Part shown: one piece after another, positions 44,906-55,869 of the stretch
Layout: each line of letters starts with the position of its first letter
How positions within the stretch are numbered: the first letter of the stretch is position 1
Source: Onthophagus taurus
Taxonomy: Eukaryota > Arthropoda > Insecta > Coleoptera > Scarabaeidae
NCBI RefSeq assembly: GCF_036711975.1
Contig: NC_091972.1
Span: forward strand, 35,531,001 to 35,595,000
DNA length: 64,000 bases
Direction of reading: 5' to 3'
The notes under the pieces: model-generated
What the model was told of the DNA's origin: nothing
Database searches by the model: none
The model's input: the letters and a program-made list of their open reading frames with translations, nothing else
Made by a program: the position numbers and the translations under genes

Positions 44906-45262
44906 GATCCTATGGTAAATTTAATTGAGTTATCAGAACAACCCTGTTCTTTTACACAACCTGGGGAAGTTGTGGTTAATAAAAAATGGGTACCAGACAC
45001 TAAAGATACTGAAGTGATGAGGAATTATTTTAAAACAATGTGCTCAGCAATTGTATCTAATAATCAGGAATTAAGTCAATATGCTTTAAATGATATAAAG
45101 CAAAATACTCATATTGGACCAATAACCGATTGGTTTTATCATTTTGGTTATTTATTGTTGAGTAAAGATATCACTTATGATAGTTTAACAACAAGCGCTT
45201 TAAGTTTAATTAAATGTTTAGAGCAAAATCAGATTGCTATTTTATCTGTGTCTGAAAAACCG
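44906..45262 (+). CDS. TAF6/TAF6L-like protein, exon 3 (HEAT region)
   Basis: 119 codons from DPMVNLIELSEQ to SVSEKP. It includes YFKTMCSAIVSNNQELSQYALNDI and IGPITDWFYHFGYLLLSKDITYD, matching the start of the helical HEAT-repeat domain (the -L-YF--m---g and DLKxxpGLHQLLPYFV-type positions) of TAF6 relatives. Acceptor TTTGTAG, donor CCG|GTAAAA. Confidence 0.72.
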
Positions 45263-45313
45263 GTAAAAATTTCTTAATTAATTAGGCTATGTTTTTATGT
45301 TTTATTATTGTAG

Positions 45314-45628
45314 TTAAAATTGTTGGTGAGACTTCTATTACAAAGATTATTAAGAGGAATAACAACTCCCGAAGTCCTAAAACCAATGTGTTCAGTTTTG
45401 GCGATACTTTGTGAAAGATTACCACTCAGAGAATTTGTTATCGTCAAATTAAACCAAAAAATTAAAGACGACGACGCAAAAATCAAAGAGAATTTTTTAC
45501 TTTCAATAGTTTCAATCATAAATGCGCTCGGTGTTGATGCTATTTTTGAAATATTTGTTCCGCTTATGAATTATATCCTTACAAGAATTGAAGTGGATCA
45601 AAATTCAGATTTAATTTATGCTATTCTT
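45314..45628 (+). CDS. TAF6/TAF6L-like protein, exon 4 (HEAT region)
   Basis: 105 codons (LKLLVRLLLQRLLRGITTPE through EVDQNSDLIYAIL) of alpha-helical repeat. GITTPEVLKPMCSVLAIL looks like the usual second HEAT helix pair. Donor CTT|GTAAGT in phase 0. The next intron is 4.4 kb and full of transposons. Confidence 0.72.
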
Positions 45629-45679
45629 GTAAGTATTATTATAAGAGTTTTTATTGTTGACTAAAAGTTTACAATTTTC

Positions 45680-47940
45680 TGTACAATATGTCCCAACCTT
45701 CCCCTCTTCTAGAATCTACCACCTGGTTCCTTTCTTCTTCTCTCAGCTCACTACATCCCTTCAACATATGTTCTAGCGCCTGCCAATCCTCTCAATACAG
45801 CCGACACCACTTTTCTACATCATCTGCCCAGTACTTGTTCGCTCTCTCTTCATTACCACACCGAAATCTGGCCACCAACCTTTTCCCTTCCTCACTGTTT
45901 TGAGGTTTCCACCCTCATTTCATCCACCTTAACTTCCTCTCTCACAATACACCCCGATGTTTTCCTCGCCAGACCCAGAACCCACCTCCAGTACCGATTC
46001 TGTACGTCCTCCAGAATATTCTGCCTCTTCCATCCCCAAACTTCCGCCCCGTACATCATTGCACTCCTCACCAAGCCATCAAACATAATTTTTCTCTTTC
46101 TGATGTCCCTTCCAAACACTTTTTGCTCTATCACCTTATTTGCCCTTTTACCCATCTCCCTCACATGCACCTCGTCCTTGCTATCCTCCCTGAACCTGTA
46201 ACCCAGATATGTGAATTCTCTCACCTCCTCTATCTCTCTCCCCTCCCATCTCCATTCTTCCCACTTTCTTCTTTCCCCTTTGCAGAACTTCTTCATTCTT
46301 TGTCCCATTTCTGCCGCATCCTTCCCCACAACTACCATGTCATTCGCGTAGGCTAGCACGGGAACCTTTCTCCCTCCTACCACCACTCTTCCTATTTGGC
46401 CCTTCTCCAGCGTGCCTTCCAAATCCACCGTATACAGAGCAAAAAGGCTGAGGCTTAGTGGACACTATTCTAACTGTAGCCATCGTTTTCTTATATATCC
46501 CCTTCACTCTCTTCCTCAACTCCTCCGTGATTCCCCTCTTCGCCATATCTTTCCACAACTTCCTATCCACCTTATCGAATGCCGTCTTTAAATTTATGAA
46601 TAGGGAATATAACTTCCCTCCCTTCTTATCCAACTCTCCATCCATCTGATGTTTTAAGATGTAAACGTTATCGATCGCCCCTTTACTCTTCCTAAAACCT
46701 GCGTGTCCATTCGGCAACATTCCCCCTATTTTAATCTCTTCCTCCAATCTTCCCAGCAGTATCTTCGCATAAATCTGGTATGAAGAGTTGAGTAGGCTGA
46801 TTTCCCTATAACTCTCCACTGCTCTCTTACTTCCTTTCTTGCGCACTGGGCTATTATACACATCCTCCAGCCGTTGGGAAACCCTTCCTTCCTTCACACA
46901 TTGTTTAACGTCTCTAACAGCTTCCCTCTCACCTCCCCTGTCGCCTCCAACCACGCCTCATTCTGTACGCCATCCTCTTCAGCTCTTTTCCCCTCCTCAA
47001 CCCAGTCAAAACTGTTGTCAACTCTTCCTCCGTAATCTCCTCACCTTCCTCAGTCGTCTCCGCCTCCTTGACCGCCTGTCTATCTTCTACCCCTCCCAAC
47101 AAATTCATAAAGAGATTCCTCCATTCCGCCATCTGTACATCCTTACTGACCTCCACAACTTCTTCAAATACCTCCACATATGCCCTTCCCGTCTTATATC
47201 CTTAATTTTTGCTGCCTCCCTCAACCTCAACTCAACTCCCTTTTCTTTGTTCCATATACTTCTATGTTCTATGTAGTCATGTTCACGGGAAATGCACACT
47301 CAAGGTCAAGCGCTGTAGTGAGATCCGACATGCCGCTGGCTAAACTTGCTGAGCCAGCGGCATGTCGGATCTCACTACAGCGCTTGACCTTGAGTGTGCA
47401 TTTCCCGTGAACATGACTGTACCTCCTTATAACTGTCCACCAGAACCTCTCCTCTCCGCCACTGCCTCAATCTTCTCCTTGCCTCCCTGCATTCTCCATC
47501 CCACCATTCGTTCCTTCCCAGAATGCGTCCCTGCCACGAACACTCCCTCCTCAGTGACGCGTTACTCATCACCTTCATCAAATCTTCCAGTCCAATGACT
47601 CCTTCCACTCTTTGTCGCCAGATCGTCAAATTTCCCCAGTGTTCTATCCTCTCTCCTGACCAATCTGTCTTAACATATTTTATTTCTTCCTCTTACCGCC
47701 TTCTCCCTCCTACCCACTTCAACTGCACTTTCAATAGTTAGTAATCTTCATTATCTCCCACCCTTTCCCACATTCCTCAGTCCACTACCACATAATCTAT
47801 CACGGACGCCCCCCTTGCACCCGTATAAGTATATTCCCCTTCATCACCTTCCTCCCTATTCCCATTCTATATCTCCCATCCCCTCTTCTCCGCCCACCTC
47901 AGCATCTCCCTTCTTTGTGCATTCAGTGTCTTATCTAATG
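45680..47940 (-). mobile_element. Non-LTR retrotransposon, decayed, in TAF6L intron 4
   Basis: On the - strand, from high to low coordinates: an endonuclease segment (YTYTGARG, VIDYVVVD near 47800), a linker region (RSIWNKEKGVELRLREAAKI), a reverse transcriptase with ILLGRLEEEI, GFRKSKGAIDNVYILKHQM and INLKTAFDKVDRKLW (46500-46740), an altered active site YAND instead of YADD (about 46340), LREFTYLGY-like sequence, MFDGLVRSAMMYGAEVWGW, and CRLYWEDWQALEHMLKGC near the 3' end (about 45780). The frame is interrupted in several places, including by a hairpin insertion at 47275-47418. Dead copy. Confidence 0.8.
47275..47418. mobile_element. Near-perfect hairpin insertion
   Basis: Two 67-bp arms are perfect inverted copies by eye (left 47275-47341, right 47352-47418) around a 10-bp loop, AAACTTGCTG. 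The arms begin AGTCATGTTCACGGGAAATG. The insertion splits the coding sequence of the surrounding non-LTR element. Could be a minimal MITE or a fold-back; no clear target duplication. Confidence 0.85.
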
Positions 47941-48044
47941 ATGTTACGGATGTGGATTTGGCGGATGCGGAGTTATTGAAAAAAGTTACATACTAAAATT
48001 TTAATGAAAATAATATTTATATTGTAATTTTCTTATTTTATATC

Positions 48045-49800
48045 TATACAGGGTGTCTCACGTAACTGGTTCGTTAGAACTTTTTTAGGTTCCACTATTT
48101 GTAGAGGTTTGAAATTTTGGTAGTATGGGTTGTTCATTCTAAACTTTCAATCTAAAATATTTTCAAGATGGCCACCACTTCCGGTCTACCGGAAGTAGAC
48201 CACAACTTCGTTATTTTAAATGGAATGCTATAGTTTTTATTACACCTTTCAATTATACATCAAAAAATATGTTGACTTTGATAAAAGTTGTTGGTACCTA
48301 GCATTTTTTGTTTTCAAGTTATTTTGATTTTAAGCTTTTTTTTTGCAAATTTCACCATGCTCTTTAAAAGCCCATATCTCAGTTAACGTTCATTAAAAAA
48401 ACCTCTAAATTGGCACGATTACTCTTCAGATGTTTAACTCAAAAGTTAAAGTAATTAATATTCGTAATTTATTACAGGCAGGTTATACTTTAAAAAAAGA
48501 AATTTTGACTGCACTAAATAGCTGTTCACTGGTAAACCTGCTTAGTGGCGTTGATAAATATTGGCGAACAATCGGCTATAAAACAGTATATTTGTACCCA
48601 TTCTGTCGCCACCACATTAACTGGTCTTCTTCTAAAGACAGTCTTCTTTCTGTAATGTAATTTTGGAGCACAATCTTCAGTGTTGTTAATTGGTCATTTC
48701 CTGCCTCACTTTCGCTTGAACTTAGAATGGATTGTACTGACTGTAGTAGCTTTGAACAACTACTAGAACTAGTAACAATTTGATTATCAATTTTTCTTTT
48801 CTTATGTGTCTGACTACAATCTTTATTTTTATGGATCGTTTGATTTTGACACAAATTAACTATTTTGGCTTCGATTTCTTTTATTTCAAAACTGTTAAAA
48901 AACTTTGTTTTATATCGCGGATCTAAGTACGTAGAAGCAAATTTTTGTTTAAATCGCCAAACCTTTCACTTATTTGTAGTATAACTTTAACGAGAAGTGC
49001 TTTGATTTTTTCTGGCATATTCGGGTTATCTTTCTCAGCTATTAATGTTGCGAGGATAACGTACATAAGTGGTATAACCATAGAAATGCTGTTCTTCGAG
49101 TTACTCAATTCTTTAGTAAGTTCTTCGAAAGGTGTCAACAATTTTAACAACAGTTCAATTGTTGACAAATTATCTGGAGAAAATGATATAAATTGATATA
49201 AAAGAATCCTTTATTTTAATGAAACGCTCCAACATGTAAAATGTTTCTGATTTATAGACAATCGTTGGCTTACCTAGTGGGACAATCTTGTATTGTTGAC
49301 AATGGAAATTGCTTCATTCTTATTTCCTGTATAGTTTTTAGTTCATTTTGTGCTATTAGGGAATGATTAAAATATGTTGAAACTTTTTTCACCTTTTTAA
49401 TTACTTACACATTTTTAAAACAACTCTGTATTTGATGAATCACACAATTAAAATCAGTTAAACCAGATATCTGCATTGCTTTAATCATGTTGCTGCCACG
49501 ATCGCGTACCACACACAGTATCGTGTTTTATACCCCATTCTTCAAGAATGGATTCAATTTTTGTCGAAATAGCTTGACCCGTATGACGTTCTTCCATTAT
49601 TTCACATTTCAAAATAATTCTTACTCTTTCAAAACCTTCATTTACACCATGAGCAGTCAAACTAACTAATGAAGTCCCAGAACTTGTATCTGGCCAAACA
49701 TCAGTTGTAAAGGATATTTTCTTAAGAATTTTTAATAATGCTTCAATCTTATTTGCCACGCTGTTATATAAATCGTCACATACAAGCGACGTAAAAACGT
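48045..49800 (-). pseudogene. hAT transposase remnant in TAF6L intron 4
   Basis: The - strand has KKISFTTDVWPDTSSGTSLVSLTAH (49640-49730; the hAT ---TTD-WT-----Y-S-TAH- motif), VEERHTG-like and SILEEWGIKHDTVCG pieces. Downstream come ELLLKLLTPFEELTKELS (48920-49165) and EEDQLMWWRQNGYKY (about 48590), which corresponds to D-L-WW in the C-terminal region. Frames are broken. At 48050 a + strand segment starts CAGGGTGTCTCACGTAAC, which might be a separate small element. Confidence 0.65.
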
Positions 49801-50058
49801 CCCCTTAATTTATATCGTGCAAGTATTGTATTGATCAATCGCAAAAAACCAACACCTTCAACGAAGTTGAATGGCAAGTCTTATAAAGCAATCATTTCGC
49901 TTATTAGTCGATCCGTATCTTTGGATTTTGGGTATGATAAATACATACAACGATTAATTTCCGAGAAATGTTCCCAAATGAAGCTTGTTTTTGGTTTCAT
50001 TTTAATTAATTTTATTTCGACAGACAAAATTTTATTCTAATTAAGGTTTTTTTTGTAG

Positions 50059-50356
50059 CAAACTTATACTATTTTAAATAGAGAATGTGATCACACTGAA
50101 GAATTAGATAAAGCTTTTTATGAGACGTTCGGAGATGGAATTTGTCCAATTTGGGAAATTACACCTACTTTAAGTAAATTAGATTGCTTTATCCCTTTAT
50201 ATTTGGTAATAAAAATATTTTTAGTTCCCGAAAAACAAGAATCGAATTGGTTCCAAATAAAAATTCAATTATTTAAGACGAGAAGAAAAATTTTATACAG
50301 CAATAAACATCAAACTCACATTGATATCAAAGAAATCTTTTCCGATTATGTTGAAC
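50059..50356 (+). CDS. TAF6/TAF6L-like protein, exon 5
   Basis: Exon starting QTYTILNRECDHTEELDKAF, in phase with exon 4 (YAIL|QTYTIL), bounded by TTTTGTAG and GTAAGT. It continues with YETFGDGICPIWEITPTLSKL and NWFQIKIQLFKTRRKIL. I do not recognise these C-terminal sequences specifically. Assignment to this gene rests on phase, strand and position, so it is less certain than exons 1 to 4. Confidence 0.6.
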
Positions 50357-50408
50357 GTAAGTTAAAAAAAAAAACAAATTAATTTATTATTTTAATTTTT
50401 GTTTTTAG

Positions 50409-50728
50409 CTGATGATGACGCTATATTAAAATCGGATTTTATTGGTGAAAGAACCGGGATACACTTTCAAATAAAGCGCCTCAACGTTCGAAAACCGTTG
50501 CTTCCCGCCATAACAGATATTGAACTAAGAAATAGTTTGAGTATTTACGGAACTGATGATTACAATCCTGATATTAGCTTTTTATCCGAACTTATTAACT
50601 CTCAACCGACGCAAAGTGTTTTAATTGGGAAAAGATCTCTATTATTGTCTTGTGTTAAAGGGGATAAAGTAAAAGTTAACAATAGAAATAGATGTAATGA
50701 TTATAATTTGATGTATTATAATTATTAA
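50409..50728 (+). CDS. TAF6/TAF6L-like protein, last exon
   Basis: Continues from exon 5 in phase 1 (C|CT gives PDDDAIL) and ends at TAA after NDYNLMYYNY. Contains SDFIGERTGIHFQIKRLNVR and SVLIGKRSLLLSCVKGDKV. AATAAA signals follow at 50742-50747 and 50752-50757. The C-terminus of TAF6L is variable between animals, so lack of recognition is not surprising. Confidence 0.6.
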
Positions 50729-50759
50729 AATAATTTAAAAAAATAAATGAAATAAATTA

Positions 50760-51635
50760 ACAATTCGGGTTTCCCTTTTTTTATTAAATGTTTAGAATTT
50801 AAAGGAAAAAAATACAAAAAAAACATTTTCGTACATAGATTCTAAAAGAAGTTCTAAATAAACGATTATTTTATACAATTTTTTACATTTTACTATATTT
50901 TTTACACTGTACAAAAATTGATGGTTAAAAAAGGCACACATACAGCGTTTATTTATTATTACTTCTATGTAATTACTAAATTAACTGACGAAATTTATGA
51001 GATTTATTTACAAGATCGTGAATAATATTGCAATTAATTAATAAGTTTGAACTATATCTTTTAATTCATTTCTAGTAAAAAGTAAAAATAAAGAGATGAT
51101 TTTGCTTAGTCTATGGTAAAAAGGAGATGATGAAAAATGTTGAGCATGGCAGTGTCAATACCAACCCATAGAAAAGGTGAACCTAAAAATTATCTACCTA
51201 TTTTTCTCTAAATAAACGTCAGGTACGTCCCAAATAACCAATTTGTTGTTTTTTAGTCCAACAATAACCTAGAATAAAATATTGAAATGATTATATTGTT
51301 AAAATATAGAGTTGACTATTTTATATAATGATTGATTAGTATGAAAGTAAGTGAATTGTTTGTTGTTAACAAATTCTAAAATTGCAAACAATAAAAACAC
51401 AATTTTGTAATTATATTATCTAGTAGCAGCAACTGGGGACAATTACATTATTGCTACAGGATATATTAATTCATTTATTTAGTAAGGAAGTACATGAATA
51501 AGATAGTTCTTATTAATTGTCATTGAATAATTCTAAGAATATACGCTCAAATTGCCTCGTCTCATCCCCAAAATAATGTTTGCAATAGTCACAATTATTC
51601 CTTCAGTTAATTCCAGACCAGAGAATAACATGTCC
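50760..51635. other. Between convergent genes, nothing recognised
   Basis: AT-rich sequence after the TAF6L polyadenylation signals. No ORF, repeat or transposon motif recognised. Confidence 0.45.
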
Positions 51636-51639
51636 TAGG

Positions 51640-52190
51640 GCAATCCAATGACAAGAAAACATGCCACCTGCATAAATAAAAAAGTAGAGACCGCAATACA
51701 ATACAGAATATTATATAATATTGTTGAAAATTCCACAAATTCATCTTGGCCTATGTACCATGTTTGTCAAAAAACATTTTCGAATGACGCGATGAAGCTT
51801 TCTAGGCTAAAAGATCATTTGAAAAGAAATACAAGTCAAAAACGATTTAGCAATTATGCCAAAAGCATCTAGATTTCAACATGAAATAGCCGAAATTTCT
51901 GCTTTTATTGTGGCTAGCCTGTTTAAGTAGAAGTGCTATTTTAAAAACAATGAATTCATTGAATATTGCCATTGACAAGCAGGTCAAAATATACGCCGAT
52001 AAAATGGATAAACACCGAATTATTCGGCAAGAACGCCGTGGTGAACAGCTGCCGATGGACAGTTCATTTTATGAAGAAAAGGAAGGTTTACAGCATGCTC
52101 CTGAATTTGCAGACTAGCAAGCAAGTCATTGGATATCTCAAAAACTACTCTACCAATATTCCTGAAATTTGTTACAGATGTAAATAGTGA
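51640..52190 (+). pseudogene. hAT transposase N-terminal remnant (BED-type finger)
   Basis: The + strand reads CHVCQKTFSNDAMKLSRLKDHLKR, close to the BED-like zinc finger of hAT/ZBED5-type transposases (C--C---FSNEAMKPSRL--HL). After a stop the frame resumes with ILKTMNSLNIAIDKQVKIYA. The rest of the element is absent here. Confidence 0.5.
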
Positions 52191-52523
52191 TGTTGTTTTC
52201 TATTTAAACCTAAAAAATTATAGAAATTATTTCAAAAAAATGCTTTGTTGTTGAATAATTAACCAACATTGTCTTAAAAAATAACATCTTTTTAAAAACA
52301 TTGTATTTTCTTTAATTATTAATTTTAATAATATTTAACAAATTTTTTAGGTTCACATAGAATATATGATTGTTAGTAACAATTCAAATGCATTCCCAAG
52401 TAATTCTAACCACTGTAACGAATTTTAGACTGTCCAAGGCGAAGCAACTCGCGTCGTAACCTTCCCTAGACGATTACTGTTTGCCGGTCATTTTGAAAAG
52501 TTTTGGACATTGTGAATATAGTA

Positions 52524-52948
52524 TGTTTATACAGGTGTCTCGTATCTTCCGCATCATAGCATTATACGGTTGTAGGATACATTATTCTGAAGCGATTTTT
52601 CTAATAAAATTTTTCCGAAATGTTTATAATAACCGCACGGGAACTGTTTAAAGTCGTCCAATAGCGATTCACTTCAATAGCGGAAAAAGTTTATTCCTCT
52701 TTCCGTGCCGAATCTATTGGTGAGTACACGTGCGAAATTAGTTTAGAACGGCGTGGTGGACCGGCCGGGGGTGGGACTGATTGCCTGAGTGTGATTTACA
52801 ATCTCTGAAGGCGTTTCCCTAAGTTGCCGTGCGATTATTATAAATATTACGGAAAAATGTTATTAGAAAGATCGCTTCAGAATAATATATCCTACAATAG
52901 TATAATGCCCAGATGCGGAAGATACGGGACACTCTGTTTAGTATAAAG
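52524..52948. mobile_element. MITE with ~115-bp inverted arms
   Basis: The left arm (about 52524-52640) and right arm (about 52828-52948) are inverted copies. Shared landmarks are GTATCTTCCGCATC, GTAGGATACATTATTCTGAAG and TTTTTCCG. The centre is about 190 bp without an ORF. The arms differ by scattered substitutions, so the insertion is not recent. Confidence 0.8.
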
Positions 52949-52949
52949 C

Positions 52950-53540
52950 ATGACCAAACTGTAGGGAATGAACAAATGTTTGAAATTAATTGCATATTAA
53001 TGAAAAAAATCTTGAAAACACACTTATTCTTGCGCGTCTAAATGTATCTCCCCCCTTAAAAATAGAGTCGAGTATTGATACTTTTCAAATCTGACTCGAG
53101 TCGATGCGATTTCAAGAGTTGCTGACTCGTCGCATCACTAAAAATAGTGTTTGGACGACGATTTGCGGTACATCTGCCTAGATATGAAACGTAAACAATG
53201 TAAAACTAGAAAATCTTGTATGGTTTTCGTGAATCCGATATGTAATGAACATTTAATACAAAAACAACATGCATAAATTGATAATGATTGTATCGCCTAT
53301 TTTACGGACGTACTGTATAAAGAATCAGAAGATTGTGGTTTGGTAGCTACTTACAAAGAATGACGAACAAGAAATTTCTGCTTCCAGCATCTGTGAGGAG
53401 CTTAAGAAAAAATAGGTCACCGATGGAGCTGAACCCCAATAACAGAACAAGAATAAGAATACAGAAAGGAGTGACACGTAGAGTACCCATATAAACTGGT
53501 ATAAGACAAGCAGATAGACTAAATAATAACTAATAAACAT
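52950..53540. other. Nothing recognised
   Basis: No repeat or coding signal beyond one short - strand ORF (53325-53543) rich in hydrophobic residues and without a known motif. Confidence 0.4.
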
Positions 53541-54289
53541 CATATATTAACTTCTAACTTGCATTTATTTATATAAAGTCGTACTAGTTTCGGGTTATCC
53601 CATCATTAGCGACAAAGTCAATGAAGCTATAATAGGTGTAGACTGGAAATCATGTGAAACTAAAGCATTTTGCTATCTGATGGATAAACACAATGAGGAT
53701 GAAAAATGAATCACGAATGGCGTCGTTAGAAAGTGTGGAATGTTAAAAAATTAGAAATTCGAATAAATCTTTAAGATCGTATTAAAGATGTGTTGGTGGA
53801 ATGGGATGAGGCGAGACTGAGTCTTTTTGTTTATCCATCAGATAGCAAAATGCTTTACTTTCACATAATTTCCAGTCTACACCGATTATAGCTTAATTGA
53901 CTTTGTCGCGAACCTAGTACGACATTATACACTGACCGGCAAAAAAAACCGGCCACTAAAATTTAGCCCAAATTTCAAAGCTGGCTTTCTCGCGAACCAC
54001 TCATTCGATTGTGATGATTCTTTTTTTGATCGAAACGTTGATTCTTCTGTAATAATCCTGCAATAGAAATTTTTATTCGGATATTAATTTGAGCATATAC
54101 AGGGTGCAAGAATGAGAAAAACTTTTTTTCTCGAAATTTGCAATATCCTGTGGGGTGCAGCTGCTACAGCAGAGGGTGTTAACTGGAATCAAACGGTGGC
54201 CCAATCTTTTCTGAGCATTTTGTTTTTTTACTCTATTATCTCTGTTACTAACGAAGATGCAGTATTTTAAAGCGAACGCCTGTGAAAAT

Positions 54290-54620
54290 AAGACGAGTGA
54301 CAATAGTAGCTGATGACCGTTTTATTGTTCTAAGCATCGTAGAACGACAGCTGTAGAAGCTCGGCGTTGTCTTCAAATGGTGCATGTTGTTGTCAGTGTG
54401 AAAACTTGCTAGATGTGGTCTGACTGCAAGAAGGCTGCCAAAGGACTGAGGCTGCTTCCAAGATATCAACGAGCGCGTCTTCAATCTGCGCGCTTACATG
54501 TGAATTGGGAGATCGAGCAATATGAAGACGTTGAAATGAAAGATTTGTGGACTATACAATTATGAAATCGATGGTGGTTCTGTGATGGTGTGGCCGGGAA
54601 TTTACAATTCGTAACTCTTG
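54290..54620 (+). pseudogene. Tc1 transposase remnant, left copy
   Basis: Broken + strand pieces: DDRFIVLSIVERQ (54307), KAAKGLRLLPRYQRARLQSARLHVNWEIEQ (about 54430-54520) and GGSVMVWPGIY (about 54570-54605). These are Tc1 landmarks in order, but the first catalytic aspartate region (DESRF) is deleted. Everything after VMVWPGI is replaced by antisense of the right copy. Confidence 0.7.
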
Positions 54621-55352
54621 AAGCTTGTCCGGTAGGACAGGAGGACGACGAATGCGCATCTGAAGTTGGTTCCAAAGATATTCGATAAAGGTCCGGGCTG
54701 CACGTTGGCCACTCCATCCGTTCAATCATCAAGATATTCGCTAACCACACGTGCTACGTGCGGTCGTGCATTGTCATGCATTAGCATGGATCCATTCTGT
54801 TCGGTGGGAATAGAACCTCCATGGAAAGGTACTCTTTCCGAAATTGTGCAGGTCGCAAACCTTTCATTACGACGTGTCCACACTCGTTCTCGACCATCAG
54901 GTGACCGGAGACAAAATCGGGACTCGTCAGTGAAGAGCACCTTACCCCATTATTCATATGTACGCGCTCAAATTGAAGACGTGCTCGCCGATGTCTCGCG
55001 GTCTTTGGGCAGGTTTTCTTGCAGTCAGATCACTTTTAGCAAGTCTTCGATGAATGGTTCTTTCACTTGCGTCAACCCCACGCACCATTTGAGTATGATG
55101 CTGAGTTTCTACAGCTGTCGTTCTACGATTCCTCAGAGTGCTTAGAATAATAAATCGGTCATCAACTGCTGTTGTCGCTCGTCTTTTACCGAAACCTTGT
55201 CGCTTAGTGAAATTTCCTGTTTCCACATATCGGTTCCAGACATCCTGAACTGTTGTTCGGGGTATACCTAACGTATGGGCAACGTATCGCTGACTTTTGC
55301 CATCCTCAATTAAAGTAACAATACGCGCAACATCAGTTACTGACAACAGCAT
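54600..55352 (-). pseudogene. Tc1 transposase remnant, right copy
   Basis: From 55352: MLLSVTDVARIVTLIEDGKSQ with the N-terminal helix-turn-helix (YVAHTLGIPRTTVQDVWNRY), ATTAVDDRFIILSTLRNR, VDASERTIHRRL, then FTDESRFCL (first D), MLMHDNARPHVARVV (second D), CSPDL and, after a frameshift, WNQLQMRIRRPP. Several frameshifts and small deletions make it inactive. Confidence 0.8.
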
Positions 55353-55869
55353 TGCTATTATGTTAAAAGACTGTGAAAGTCTTTAACAACTGTCAATTTA
55401 CTATTCAAAACAACTGACTATACTTTGATGCTTGTTTGTCTTGTTTTCATAGGCGTTCGCTTTAAAATACTGCGTTTTCGTTAGTAACAGAGATAATAGA
55501 GTGAATAAAAAAACAAAATGTTCAGAAAAGATTGAGCTACCGTTTGATTACAGTTAACACCGTCTGCTGTAGCAGCTGTACCCCACAGGGTATTACAAAG
55601 TTCGAGAAAAAAAATTTTCTCATTCTTGCAGCCCGTATATGTTCAAATTAAATTAAAATCGAATGCGCGGTTCGCGAGAAAGCCAGTTTTGAAGTTTTGG
55701 CTAATTTATTGTGGCCGTTTTTTTTTGCCGGTCACTTTATAAATAAATGCAAGTTAGAAGTTAATATATGGTTTTTATTTGATCATTAATCTTGCAACAT
55801 GGACAACTCTTTCTAATAATAACTGGCGTGAAAAGTGTTGGAAAGGGTGATCAGTTTTGAAATGAAGAA

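Larger units (their letters stand above)
53930..55737. mobile_element. Tc1-like element, inverted dimer
   Basis: TIRs start CACTGACCGGC (left) and AAGTGACCGGC (right, reversed), with TA duplications at 53928-53929 and 55738-55739. The inverted similarity extends about 300 bp inward on both sides, far past usual Tc1 TIRs, and includes the first part of the transposase gene. The element therefore contains two converging transposase copies, one on each strand. Confidence 0.82.
53541..55770. mobile_element. Hairpin MITE, right arm split by a Tc1 insertion
   Basis: The left arm (53541-53690) begins CATATATTAACTTCTAACTTG and includes GTCGTACTAG and ATCTGATGGATAAACA. The right arm starts near 53822, reaches CTAGTACGAC at 53914-53923 and then breaks at 53929. 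The missing outer part (TAAATAAATGCAAG ... TTAATATATG) is found at 55740-55770, after the Tc1 element. Without the insertion this is a hairpin element of about 420 bp with 150-bp arms. Confidence 0.85.

Noticed and set aside
46839..47276. 145-codon + strand ORF rich in Pro, Ser and Leu
   Set aside because: Antisense of the GC-richer non-LTR coding region; the sense strand carries recognisable reverse transcriptase flanking sequence.
53325..53543. Short hydrophobic - strand ORF as a membrane peptide gene
   Set aside because: No start context, conservation hint or neighbouring exon supports it, and its Tyr/Phe/Leu-rich content is common in AT-rich random frames.
54666..55145. 159-codon + strand ORF
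   Set aside because: It is antisense to the right-hand Tc1 transposase copy, whose motifs are on the - strand.
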